Origin: Vulcanimicrobiota bacterium | GTDB taxonomy: Bacteria; Vulcanimicrobiota; Vulcanimicrobiia; Vulcanimicrobiales; Vulcanimicrobiaceae | Assembly (NCBI GenBank): GCA_027459645.1 | Contig: DAIDHQ010000008.1 | Location: forward strand, 62,001 to 126,000 | Reading direction: 5' to 3' | Length of the DNA stretch: 64,000 nt | Shown here: positions 44,347 through 52,656 of the stretch, piece by piece | How the letters are laid out: each line of letters begins with the position of its first letter | Position numbering within the stretch: position 1 is the first letter of the stretch | The notes under the pieces: generated by a model | What the model was told of the DNA's origin: nothing | The model's database searches: none | What the model saw: the letters and a program-made list of their open reading frames with translations, nothing else | Made by a program: the position numbers and the translations under genes

Positions 44347-45595
44347 CGACGAGGTTTCCCGCTACGATCGTCGCGATCGCGCGACGCGGAAACTCCCAGC
44401 CGGCAAACGGCGTCGCTTTACCCTTCGACGCGAACTGCGACGGATCGGCGCGCCACGTGCGCTCGGCGAAGACCGTGAGGTCGCCGCGCGAACCGACGGC
44501 CAGCGTTCCGCCTTCTATTCCCAACACGCGCGCCGGGTTGGTCGAGAGCAACTCGACGAAACGCGCCAAAGGCAGGTCGGGTAACGCCCTTGCATAGGCA
44601 CCGACGGCAATTTCTAAACCGGTGAATCCGACCGCGGCCGAACGAAGGTCGCCCGATTTCTCCGCCGCCGTGTGCGGCGCGTGATCGGTTGCAAACACCT
44701 CGATGCGTCCGTCGCGGACCGCGTCCCGCAGCGCGCGCGCGTCGTCCTCGGTGCGCAACGGCGGATTGACCTTGCCATCCGCGCCGCGTTCGCGGACCGT
44801 TTCGTCCGTGAGCAAAAGATGGTGCGGCGTCACTTCGGCCGTCGCCCGCGCGCCTCGTTCCCGGCCATATGCGAGCGCTTCGAGCGCGCCACGCGTCGAG
44901 AGATGCGCGACGTGCCAATTCTTCTGCGTGTCGGCGGCGATCAGCAAATCTCGGGCCACGATGACGTCTTCCGCGACGGCCGGGCTGCCCGCAACGCCGA
45001 GCGCCCGGGATACGACACCTTCGTTCATTACCGCATCGGCTTTGAGGTCTTCGTCCTCGGCGTGCGAGATGAACGCGCCCGGCACGCCGCGCGCCGCCAG
45101 CGCCGCGTCACGCAGCACCTTTGCATTCATGACGGTGTTGCCGTCGTCCGAGAACGCCACGGCGCCGGCCTGGGTCAGCGCGCCGAAATCCGCCGGTGTT
45201 TCACCGTTGCGTCCAAGCGTGATCGCGGCAACCGGAACGACGCGCACCACCGCGTCGCGCGCGGCACGTTCGCGCAAATCATGCAGCACGTCGCTGCTAT
45301 CGAGCGCGGGATTGGTGTTCGGCATACATGCAACCGCGGTAAAACCGCCGCGCGCCGCCGCGATCGTTCCGGTCGCGATCGTCTCCTTTTCCGGAAAGCC
45401 GGGCTCGCGCAAGTGCACGTGCATGTCGATAAAGCCCGGAGCCACGCACGCGCCGGTCGCATCGAAGATGTCCTCGCCTTCGTACCGCTGCAAGTCTTGA
45501 CCGATCTCGACGACGACCCCGGCGGTAATGCGCACGTCGCGAAGCGCGTCGATCCCCTGCGACGGATCGATCAGTCTGCCGCCTCGTACGAGCAC
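44336..45595 (-). CDS. pyrC: Dihydroorotase
   Basis: A 419-residue zinc amidohydrolase of the class I (Bacillus-like) type that cyclises carbamoyl aspartate. Metal ligands appear in 'GFIDMHVHLREPG', and the catalytic Asp in 'FATDHAPHTAAEK'; 'GGFTAVACMPNTNPALDS' is the flexible family segment. The start is GTG at 45595, which overlaps the TAG stop of pyrB (TAGTG), giving tight coupling and the normal N terminus 'VLVRGGRLIDPSQGID'. A longer reading of this frame enters pyrB and is rejected. Confidence 0.95.
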   Translation of the reverse strand: MLVRGGRLIDPSQGIDALRDVRITAGVVVEIGQDLQRYEGEDIFDATGACVAPGFIDMHVHLREPGFPEKETIATGTIAAARGGFTAVACMPNTNPALDSSDVLHDLRERAARDAVVRVVPVAAITLGRNGETPADFGALTQAGAVAFSDDGNTVMNAKVLRDAALAARGVPGAFISHAEDEDLKADAVMNEGVVSRALGVAGSPAVAEDVIVARDLLIAADTQKNWHVAHLSTRGALEALAYGRERGARATAEVTPHHLLLTDETVRERGADGKVNPPLRTEDDARALRDAVRDGRIEVFATDHAPHTAAEKSGDLRSAAVGFTGLEIAVGAYARALPDLPLARFVELLSTNPARVLGIEGGTLAVGSRGDLTVFAERTWRADPSQFASKGKATPFAGWEFPRRAIATIVAGNLVATS

Positions 45596-46539
45596 TATGC
45601 GGAAACCGTGGAACCGTTGACGAGAAAGTCCAGCACCGCCATGCGGATATAGACGCCGTGATGGACCTGCATTGCGTAGCGCCATCCCGCAAACGTCAGC
45701 ACGCTGTCGTCGAGCTCCATTCCCCGATTGTACGGACCTGGATGCATCACGATCGTGCGCTCCGGCAGGCGCCTAAGCCGCTCGCCGTTGAGTTGATAGC
45801 GCGCGACGTATTCGTCGTCGGTCATCGGCATCGCGGCAAAACGCTCGCGCTGAATGCGCAGCAACACGATCGCGTCGGCGTGAGGCAGCACCGCATCGAA
45901 GTCTCGCTCGATCGAGATGCCTTCGCGCGCATAGTCGCCCGGCAAAAAGAACTCGGGACCGACCAGCGTCACGTTGGCGCCGAGGTGCCGCAGACCGTTG
46001 ATCGTCGAATGCGCCACGCGCGAGTGCAGGATGTCGCCGACGATCGCGACGTTGAGGCCGCGGACCTGGCCGAACTCCTCGCGCATCGTGTAGAGATCGA
46101 GCAGCGCTTGCGTGGGATGCGCGTGCGCACCGTCGCCCGCGTTCACCACGTGGCCGTCGAACGCCGACGCGACCCGCGCCGGAAAGCCGGCTTCCGAGTG
46201 ACGCACGACGAGCAGGTTCACGCCCATTGCCGCAAGCGTGATGACCGTATCTTCGATCGTCTCGCCCTTCCCGGCAAGGCTTAGATCTTTCGGCGAAAGA
46301 TTTACGACGATCGCTCCCAAGCGCAACTGCGCGAGATTAAACGACGTGAACGTCCGCGTGCTCTGTTCGAAGAACAGATTGACGACCGGCACGTTGTGGA
46401 GCAGCGGTCCAGGGTCGTGCGTTTCGAACGCACGCGTGCGATCGAAGATCGCTCGCAGCTCGTCGCCGGTGAGGTCGTCGAGATCGATGAGGCTACGGCG
46501 CAGCCGCAAGTACTGCGACCTCGTCGCTTTGCGATGCAT
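45595..46539 (-). CDS. pyrB: Aspartate carbamoyltransferase, catalytic subunit
   Basis: An enzyme of up to 314 residues that condenses carbamoyl phosphate with aspartate. It has the carbamoyl phosphate loop 'FFEQSTRTFTSFNLAQ' (STRT kept; the next Arg of many family members is Ser/Phe here), 'KGETIEDTV', 'HPTQALLDLY' and 'IVMHPGPYNRGMELDD'. From ATG 46539 the gene overlaps pyrR by 47 bases and has an extra basic N terminus of about 15 residues. A TTG at 46509 with GAGG nine bases upstream would give a more usual N terminus and may be the true start. No pyrI is visible. Confidence 0.93.
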   Translation of the reverse strand: MHRKATRSQYLRLRRSLIDLDDLTGDELRAIFDRTRAFETHDPGPLLHNVPVVNLFFEQSTRTFTSFNLAQLRLGAIVVNLSPKDLSLAGKGETIEDTVITLAAMGVNLLVVRHSEAGFPARVASAFDGHVVNAGDGAHAHPTQALLDLYTMREEFGQVRGLNVAIVGDILHSRVAHSTINGLRHLGANVTLVGPEFFLPGDYAREGISIERDFDAVLPHADAIVLLRIQRERFAAMPMTDDEYVARYQLNGERLRRLPERTIVMHPGPYNRGMELDDSVLTFAGWRYAMQVHHGVYIRMAVLDFLVNGSTVSA

Positions 46540-47035
46540 CGGCCGAAAGCGAAACGTTGATGCGCTCGCGCCGGCTCGTCGGGATCTCGCGTCCTACGTA
46601 ATCGGCTTGTACGGGAAGTTCGCGCAGGCCGCGGTCGACGAGCACGCACAAGCGAATCGCCGAGGGGCGTCCCAGATCGGTCACCGCATCGAGTGCCGCG
46701 CGCACCGTGCGTCCGGTGAAGAGCACGTCGTCGACGATCACGACCAGACGCCCGTTGATGTCCACCGGGATCTGCGATTCGGGCATCTCGTGCGTCACGC
46801 GATCGTCGCGATACAGGTTGATGTTCAGGAAACCGAGCGACGCGGCTTTTCCGCTAATGCGCTCGATCTCGGCCGCAAGACGTTTGGCAAGCGCTTCGCC
46901 GCCGCGGCGCACCCCAATCAGCACGACGCCCTCTTGCGCATCGTCGGGTTCGAGAATCTGATGCGCGAGACGCGCGATCACGCGGCCGATCTCGGCGCTC
47001 GCGATTAATACCCGCCCGTCTTGGGCCGTCGTCAT
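46493..47035 (-). CDS. pyrR: PyrR bifunctional regulator/uracil phosphoribosyltransferase
   Basis: A 180-residue PRTase-fold protein. The PRPP loop 'VVIVDDVLFTGRTVRAALD' and 'GVVLIGVRRGGEALAKRL' are the family hallmarks, as is 'NLYRDDRV' between them. PyrR binds pyr mRNA leaders and, in many bacteria, also has UPRTase activity. Here it starts four bases inside the end of valS and overlaps pyrB, so there is no leader ahead of pyrB in which the classic anti-terminator loop could form. Regulation must act elsewhere, or the protein works mainly as an enzyme. Confidence 0.94.
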   Translation of the reverse strand: MTTAQDGRVLIASAEIGRVIARLAHQILEPDDAQEGVVLIGVRRGGEALAKRLAAEIERISGKAASLGFLNINLYRDDRVTHEMPESQIPVDINGRLVVIVDDVLFTGRTVRAALDAVTDLGRPSAIRLCVLVDRGLRELPVQADYVGREIPTSRRERINVSLSADASQSDEVAVLAAAP

Positions 47036-49650
47036 GCCTGTTCTCCCAACGCGGCAAGCGCCGCTTCAACACGTACGAGCTCGCTCCGATATCCTTCGAG
47101 CTTCTCTCGTTCCTTCGCAACGACATCCGGAGCGGCCTTGGCGGTGAACGCTTCGTTACCGAGCTTCTTTTCGCCGCGTTCCACCTCGCTGCGCAGGCGC
47201 GCGAGCTCCTTGCGATAGCGCTCGATCAGCACGCCTTTGGGCGCCTGCCCTTCGACCGCGGCAAGGGCTTCTTCCAAACCGCCGCCTGCTGCCGGCACGC
47301 GCCGGATCTCGCCCGCGGTGAGCAGCGACAAGAGCGACGCAGCATCGGCGTCGACGTTTTCCGGCACGAGCAACGCGAGCGGGGCGCGCGGGGCGAGCCC
47401 CATCTCGGAGCGCAGGTTGCGGATGCGCTCGACGGCGACTTGAAGCGCGTCGAACCGGCGCGCCGCATCGGCATCGACCGGCACTTCGAACTTATCGGGC
47501 CAACTTGCGGTCATGATGCTCGCGCCGTCGTGCGGAAGCGCGAGCCAGACTTCCTCGCTGATGAAAGGCGCGATCGGGTGCAGCAGCCGCATCGCGTTGT
47601 TCCACACGAACGACAGCACGCTCGCGCGGGTCTCGCGGTTCTCTTCGGCCTTCGTCGCCTCGAGGTACCAGTCGCAGAATTCGTACCATACGAAACGCCA
47701 GATCGTTTCGGCAGCGCCTCCCATGTCGAATCGATCGAAGGCTTCGGTCATCGCGACGATCGTCTGGTGCAGGCGCGTGAGAATCCATCGATCCGCGAGC
47801 GTCAACTGCGCGGCCTTGGGCAACGTCATGGCGCGCGGCAGCCCTTCGGGCAGCGAGAGAACGTAGCGCGTCGCATTCCAGACCTTGTTGTTGAAGTTGC
47901 GCGCTTCTTCACAACGCGACTCGTGGAAGCGAATCTCTTGACCTTCCAGCCGCATCTGCCGCATGATGCCCATGCGAAATGCGTCGGCGCCGTACTTGGC
48001 GACCAAATCCATCGGATCGATCGCGTTGCCGAGGGACTTCGACATCTTTCGCCCTTGTGCGTCAAAGACGAGCGGCGCGATAAAGACCGTCGGGAACGGG
48101 ATGTCGCCCATGAAGTGGATGCCGAGCATCACCATTCGCGCGACCCATAGGAAGATGATCTCCCATCCGGTCACTAAGACTTGCGCCGGATACCAGGTTT
48201 CCAGTTCGATCGTCTTTTCGGGCCAGCCGAGGATCGAGAACGGCCACAGACCGCTGGAAAACCACGTGTCGAGCGTATCGGGATCGCGCGTCAGCGCGGC
48301 GCCGCCGAATCGAGCGGCCGCAATCTGCACCGCTTCTTCTTCGGTTTCGGCGACGACGACGTCGCCGCCGGGCGTGTACCAAACCGGAAGCTGATGTCCC
48401 CACCACAACTGCCGCGAGATGTTCCAATCGCGGATGTTTTCCAGCCACTGTTCGTACGTGCGGCCGTACCGCTCGGGAACGAATTTCAAGCGTCCGTCGC
48501 GATAGGCTTTGAGCGCCGGCTCCGCGAGCGGCTTCATTTTGACGAACCACTGCAGCGAAAGCAGCGGTTCGATCACGTCGCCGGAGCGTTCGCTCACCGA
48601 AACCGCGTGGCGATACGCTTCCTCTTTGATCAGCAGGCCGCTCGTTCGAAGGGATTCGACGATCTGCTTGCGCGCCTCGTAACGGTCGAGCCCGGCGTAT
48701 GCGCCGACGTCGAGATCTTCGCCGGTCACCTTCGCATCGAGATCGAGAATCGAAGGCATCGGCAAATCGTGACGCAAGCCGATCTCGTAGTCGGTGGCGT
48801 CGTGCGCCGGCGTCACCTTGACGGCGCCGGTTCCAAAACTCATATCGACGGCATCGTCGGCGATGATCGGAATCTCGCGCTGCATGAGCGGCGGCGCGAG
48901 CACGGTCTTGCCGACGATGGCTTTATAGCGCTCGTCGTCAGGATGCACGGCGATCGCCACGTCGCCCAGCATCGTTTCGGGCCGCGTCGTCGCGATTTCG
49001 ATCGCATACGAACCATCACGCGAGGGATAGCGTACGTGCCACAGGTGCGCGTCGCGTTCGACGTGATCGACCTCGGCATCCGAAACGGTCGTTTGACCTT
49101 TGGGATCCCAGTTGATCAGCCGCTTGCCGCGATAAATCAAGCCCTCGCGATAGAGCGCGACGAAAACCTTGCGGACCGCGGCGGAGAGCCCTTCGTCCAT
49201 CGTGAAGCGGCCGCGCTGCCAATCGGGCCCGAAGCCGAGCTTGCGGAACTGATCGTTGATGGTGCCGCCGTATTCGCGCGACCACTCCCACGCGCGTTCG
49301 ACGAAGCGCTCGCGGCCCAGGTCGTCGCGCGCGATACCTTCCTTTTGTAGCTCGCGGACGAGCACGGCTTCGGTCGCAATGGCCGCATGATCGAGCCCCG
49401 GCAGCCAGTCGGCGTTGTCGCCCAGCATCCGATGGTAGCGCGTGAGCACGTCCTGCGGCGTATACGTCGATCCATGGCCCAAATGCGCGCGACCGGTAAC
49501 GTTGGGCGGCGGCATCGGAATGATGAAGCGCGGGCGCGCAGGATCGGGGTCTTCATGGAAGAGACCGCTGCGTTCCCAGAAGTCGTAGAGGCGCGGTTCG
49601 ACGCTCGAGGGATCGTAGGTTTTCGGCAGTTCGGTGGCGGGGGAGCTCAT
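47032..49650 (-). CDS. valS: Valyl-tRNA synthetase
   Basis: An 872-residue class I synthetase charging tRNA-Val. It has the HIGH-type motif 'GRAHLGHGSTYTPQDVL', the editing (CP1) domain with 'EIATTRPETMLGDVAIAV' and 'VKVTPAHDATDYEIG', 'WPFSILGWPEKT', the KMSKS motif in 'DAQGRKMSKSLGNAIDPMD', an anticodon-binding domain, and a C-terminal coiled coil ending the protein ('RSEVERGEKKLGNEAFTAKA'). Length is normal. It follows the sigma factor gene after 50 GC-rich bases and is coupled to pyrR by ATGA. Confidence 0.98.
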   Translation of the reverse strand: MSSPATELPKTYDPSSVEPRLYDFWERSGLFHEDPDPARPRFIIPMPPPNVTGRAHLGHGSTYTPQDVLTRYHRMLGDNADWLPGLDHAAIATEAVLVRELQKEGIARDDLGRERFVERAWEWSREYGGTINDQFRKLGFGPDWQRGRFTMDEGLSAAVRKVFVALYREGLIYRGKRLINWDPKGQTTVSDAEVDHVERDAHLWHVRYPSRDGSYAIEIATTRPETMLGDVAIAVHPDDERYKAIVGKTVLAPPLMQREIPIIADDAVDMSFGTGAVKVTPAHDATDYEIGLRHDLPMPSILDLDAKVTGEDLDVGAYAGLDRYEARKQIVESLRTSGLLIKEEAYRHAVSVSERSGDVIEPLLSLQWFVKMKPLAEPALKAYRDGRLKFVPERYGRTYEQWLENIRDWNISRQLWWGHQLPVWYTPGGDVVVAETEEEAVQIAAARFGGAALTRDPDTLDTWFSSGLWPFSILGWPEKTIELETWYPAQVLVTGWEIIFLWVARMVMLGIHFMGDIPFPTVFIAPLVFDAQGRKMSKSLGNAIDPMDLVAKYGADAFRMGIMRQMRLEGQEIRFHESRCEEARNFNNKVWNATRYVLSLPEGLPRAMTLPKAAQLTLADRWILTRLHQTIVAMTEAFDRFDMGGAAETIWRFVWYEFCDWYLEATKAEENRETRASVLSFVWNNAMRLLHPIAPFISEEVWLALPHDGASIMTASWPDKFEVPVDADAARRFDALQVAVERIRNLRSEMGLAPRAPLALLVPENVDADAASLLSLLTAGEIRRVPAAGGGLEEALAAVEGQAPKGVLIERYRKELARLRSEVERGEKKLGNEAFTAKAAPDVVAKEREKLEGYRSELVRVEAALAALGEQA

Positions 49651-49700
49651 GCGAACGCGAGGCTTTCCCCGCCCGGCTCCCGCCGCCCTCGCGAGCCGCG

Positions 49701-50366
49701 CTAGGCGCCGATCGGGATGCGCAGCTTATCCAGCGCGGCGCGATGGATGCGGGTGACGTGCCGGCGGGAGTAACCGAGCGTTGCCGCAAGCGTGACGATC
49801 GGTACGTCGTGATCGTAGATCGCCGTAAGAATTTGGCGCTCCAGCGGCGTGAGCAGCTCCATCGCGGATTCGAGCATCCAGCGGTCCACTTGCGCGTCGA
49901 TCGTGTACGACATCGACCCTTCGTCCCGCAGCTGCAGTTGCTCGACGGAAGCGATGCCGCAGGATTCGCGCACGCGAAGCACTTCCTGATGTTCCTCGAT
50001 TCCCACGTCGAGAGCGCGGGCAACCTCTTGCGCCGAAGCGTGTCGCCCGAGCGTCCCAACGAGCTCGCGTTCGGCCGCGCTCCACCGGCGTTCGAGATCG
50101 CGCATGCGGCGCGGTATCCGCAGAGCGCGCTCGCAATCGCGCACGTAGTGCATCAGTTCGCCGAGAATGAAGACCCACGCGAAGGCCTCGAACGGCGTAC
50201 CCTGGGATTCGTCGAAACGATCGACCGCTTTAATGAGTCCGATCGCCGCAACTTGCTCGAGATCGCATCGCTCCGACGATTCGCGAACGAATTTGCGAGC
50301 GGCGCGCGTGCAAAGATACCGGTGGTTTTCTATCGCGGCTTCCCGATCGGAACGTGGTCCTTTCAC
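49701..50366 (-). CDS. Sigma-70 family factor, SigB/SigF-like (group 3)
   Basis: A 221-residue alternative sigma factor. Region 2 runs from 'ENHRYLCTRAARKF' through 'DLEQVAAIGLIKAVDRFDES' to 'FAWVFILGELMHYVRDCERA', with the 'RIPRRMRDLER' start of region 3 typical of SigB/F/G types. Region 4 is the helix-turn-helix 'IVTLAATLGYSRRHVTRIHR'. It starts with GTG at 50366, overlapping the pilC stop as GTGA, so it is translationally coupled to the pilus motor genes. It is the natural partner of the RsbU/V/W-type proteins in the window. Confidence 0.9.
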   Translation of the reverse strand: MKGPRSDREAAIENHRYLCTRAARKFVRESSERCDLEQVAAIGLIKAVDRFDESQGTPFEAFAWVFILGELMHYVRDCERALRIPRRMRDLERRWSAAERELVGTLGRHASAQEVARALDVGIEEHQEVLRVRESCGIASVEQLQLRDEGSMSYTIDAQVDRWMLESAMELLTPLERQILTAIYDHDVPIVTLAATLGYSRRHVTRIHRAALDKLRIPIGA

Positions 50367-51583
50367 TTGATGCTCCCTATGACGGAATAGAGTGGGATCA
50401 ACACGGACGCGACGATCGTGCCGACCACCGCACCCAGGAAAACCAAAAGTACCGGCTCCACGACGCTTCCGAGCGCCATGATGCCCGTCTCGACGTCGAC
50501 GTCGAGATACTCGGCGATATGCACGAGCATCGCATCGAGTGTCCCCGTCTCCTCGCCGACGCGAACCAGTTGCAGAAAAAGCGCGTCGAAGAGACCGCTG
50601 GCATCGAACATCGACGTGAGTGAGTGTCCCTCTTGAAGGCCCGACGCGACCTGCGGCAACATGCGGCGGTACGGAGCGCTCACCGCAATCTCTTCACATG
50701 CAGCCAGCGACGTCAACATCGGAACGCCCGATCGTAGAAGCGTTCCGAGCGTTCGGGCGATCCGCGCGATCAACGCCTTGCGAAGCAGCGTTCCCAAGAT
50801 CGGAAGCGTGAATGCAGCCCAGTCCAACTGCGCCGACGTTTCCTCGTGCCGGCGCGCGAGGGAGATGCCGCCGGCAAGCAGCAGCGGCACGCTCGCGAGC
50901 AACGCGATCGCCGGCGGCCGACGCATCGCTTCGCCCGCTGCGATCATGATTTTCGTCGAGAGCGGCAGCGTGACGTGCATCTCTTGGAAGAGGCCCGCAA
51001 ACGACGGCGCGATGCTTGCGACCAAAAAGAACACCAAGGCGATCGCGGCAAAGGCTACGATTGCCGGATAGGCAAGAGCTGCCGCAAGCCGCTTGCGAAC
51101 GGTACGATCCCGTTCCAGCATGAAAGAGAGCCGCTCGAGAACCTCATCGAGCACGCCTCCCGTTTCGCCGGCCCGGATCATCGCCACGAATAGCGGCGAA
51201 AATTCGTTGGGACGGCGTGCCATCGACGCAGAGAGCAACGAGCCGCTCTCGATGTCGGCCGCAACCGATCGCAACGCCTCCCGCAGACGCCAATCCGAGC
51301 ACTGTGCGATCGTCACCTCGAGCGCACGCCGAAGCGGCACACCCGCTCGCACCAACGTCGCGAGCGACCGAAAAAACGCAAGACGCGCGGAGCCCGCGGC
51401 GGGAAAGGCTGCGAGCGCACCGGGCAAAAATGCGCGCGCCGAACTCTGCGGCGCAAGCGAGGTTACCACCAGCGCACGCGTGCGCAAGTGCGCGAAGGCC
51501 TGATCGAGCGTTTCGGCTTGCAGCGATCCCGCCACGAACGCTCCGTCACCGGAGCGCGCCGTGTAAGCGAACAACGTGCTCAT
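50363..51583 (-). CDS. pilC: Type II secretion/type IV pilus inner-membrane protein (GspF/PilC)
   Basis: A 406-residue platform protein with two repeated T2SSF domains, each followed by membrane helices. Family phrases include 'FFRSLATLVRAGVPLRRALE' in the first domain and 'IARTLGTLLRSGVPMLTSLA' in the second, with 'RAGETGGVLDEVLERLS' and 'RVGEETGTLDAMLVHIAEY' as the matching helices. The ATG at 51583 fits the usual N terminus 'STLFAYTARSGDG' and overlaps pilT by four bases. It links the PilB/PilT motors to pilus or pseudopilus assembly. Confidence 0.92.
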   Translation of the reverse strand: MSTLFAYTARSGDGAFVAGSLQAETLDQAFAHLRTRALVVTSLAPQSSARAFLPGALAAFPAAGSARLAFFRSLATLVRAGVPLRRALEVTIAQCSDWRLREALRSVAADIESGSLLSASMARRPNEFSPLFVAMIRAGETGGVLDEVLERLSFMLERDRTVRKRLAAALAYPAIVAFAAIALVFFLVASIAPSFAGLFQEMHVTLPLSTKIMIAAGEAMRRPPAIALLASVPLLLAGGISLARRHEETSAQLDWAAFTLPILGTLLRKALIARIARTLGTLLRSGVPMLTSLAACEEIAVSAPYRRMLPQVASGLQEGHSLTSMFDASGLFDALFLQLVRVGEETGTLDAMLVHIAEYLDVDVETGIMALGSVVEPVLLVFLGAVVGTIVASVLIPLYSVIGSIK

Positions 51584-52656
51584 ACCGGGACCGCCTGCGG
51601 CAATTCCGACCGCCGCTCGGAGAGCGCTTCGGCATCGCCTCGACGGATGATGCCTTCGCAGAGCAGCGCGCTCAGGTGCGCCTCCAGCGTCTGCATGCCC
51701 GCTGCACGTCCCGTCATCATCAGGTTGCGTAATTGATGCGTGCGCGATTCGCGAATCATCGTCCGCACCGCATCCGTGGCGACGAGAACCTCGGCGGCAA
51801 CGCGACGCCCGCTGCCGTTCGCCGTCGGCACCAAACGCTGACACACCACCGCGACGAGCGAAGCCGCGAGCTGCGCGCGGACCTGCGCTTGCTGCGCACC
51901 GTCGAAGGCGTCGACGATGCGGTCGATCGTTTGTATCGCGTCTCCGGTATGCAGCGTCGTCAAGACGAGATGGCCCGTTTCCGCGGCGGTAACGGCAGAA
52001 CGCATCGTGGCGCTGTCACGCATTTCGCCGATCATGATGACGTCGGGGTCCGATCGGAGCGCGCCGGTAACGGCTTGTGAGAACGACGGGACGTCGCGGC
52101 CGACCTCACGCTGGACGACGGCCCCACGTCCGTTGGCGTGCCGATATTCGATCGGATCTTCGATCGTGATGACACGGCGGGCGCAATCGCGGTTGATGCG
52201 TCCGACGAGCGAGGCGAGCGAGGTCGATTTTCCGCTGCCGGTCGGACCTGAGAAAATGACGAGACCCCGCGGTTTTGCAGCCAGCGCCGTGACGACGCTC
52301 GGAAGATGCAACTGCTCGATCTCCGGAACGGCGCGATTCAACAGCCGCAACGCAACGTGCGTTTCTGCGCTTGCGGTAAAGGCGTGAACCCGAATCAGCG
52401 CGTCTTTGTATCCGTCCCACGCGGCCGAAACGTCGCCGTCCCGCACGAGCCGCTCAAACGCGCCCTCGTTCAGGAGATGGCGTGCGATCGATTGCGTCTC
52501 CGGAGCGATCAATGCGGAACCAGGAAGCGGTTCTAGGGAACCGTTGACGCGCACCACCGGCGGCAGCGACGGCGCGAAATGCACGTCCGATGCACCGCGC
52601 GAACTCGCAACGCGGATTGCGTCATTCACGCGGATCGCAATGATGTCGTTCGTCAC
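51580..52656 (-). CDS. pilT: Twitching motility/retraction ATPase PilT
   Basis: A 358-residue hexameric ATPase powering pilus retraction. It has the N-terminal PAS-like domain with 'RGASDVHFAPSLPPVVRVNG', Walker A 'FSGPTGSGKSTSLASL', the Asp box 'VITIEDPIEYRH', Walker B 'DPDVIMIGEMRDSATM', the His box 'GHLVLTTLHTGDAI', and 'AVRTMIRESRTHQLRNLM', the counterpart of the PilT AIRNLIRE motif. The start is GTG at 52656, overlapping the pilB-like stop (GTGA); the longer frame upstream is not coding. Confidence 0.92.
   Translation of the reverse strand: MTNDIIAIRVNDAIRVASSRGASDVHFAPSLPPVVRVNGSLEPLPGSALIAPETQSIARHLLNEGAFERLVRDGDVSAAWDGYKDALIRVHAFTASAETHVALRLLNRAVPEIEQLHLPSVVTALAAKPRGLVIFSGPTGSGKSTSLASLVGRINRDCARRVITIEDPIEYRHANGRGAVVQREVGRDVPSFSQAVTGALRSDPDVIMIGEMRDSATMRSAVTAAETGHLVLTTLHTGDAIQTIDRIVDAFDGAQQAQVRAQLAASLVAVVCQRLVPTANGSGRRVAAEVLVATDAVRTMIRESRTHQLRNLMMTGRAAGMQTLEAHLSALLCEGIIRRGDAEALSERRSELPQAVPV

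Noticed and set aside
48181-49350. A 389-residue plus-strand frame antisense to valS
   Set aside because: Shadow of a conserved synthetase gene; no recognisable content.
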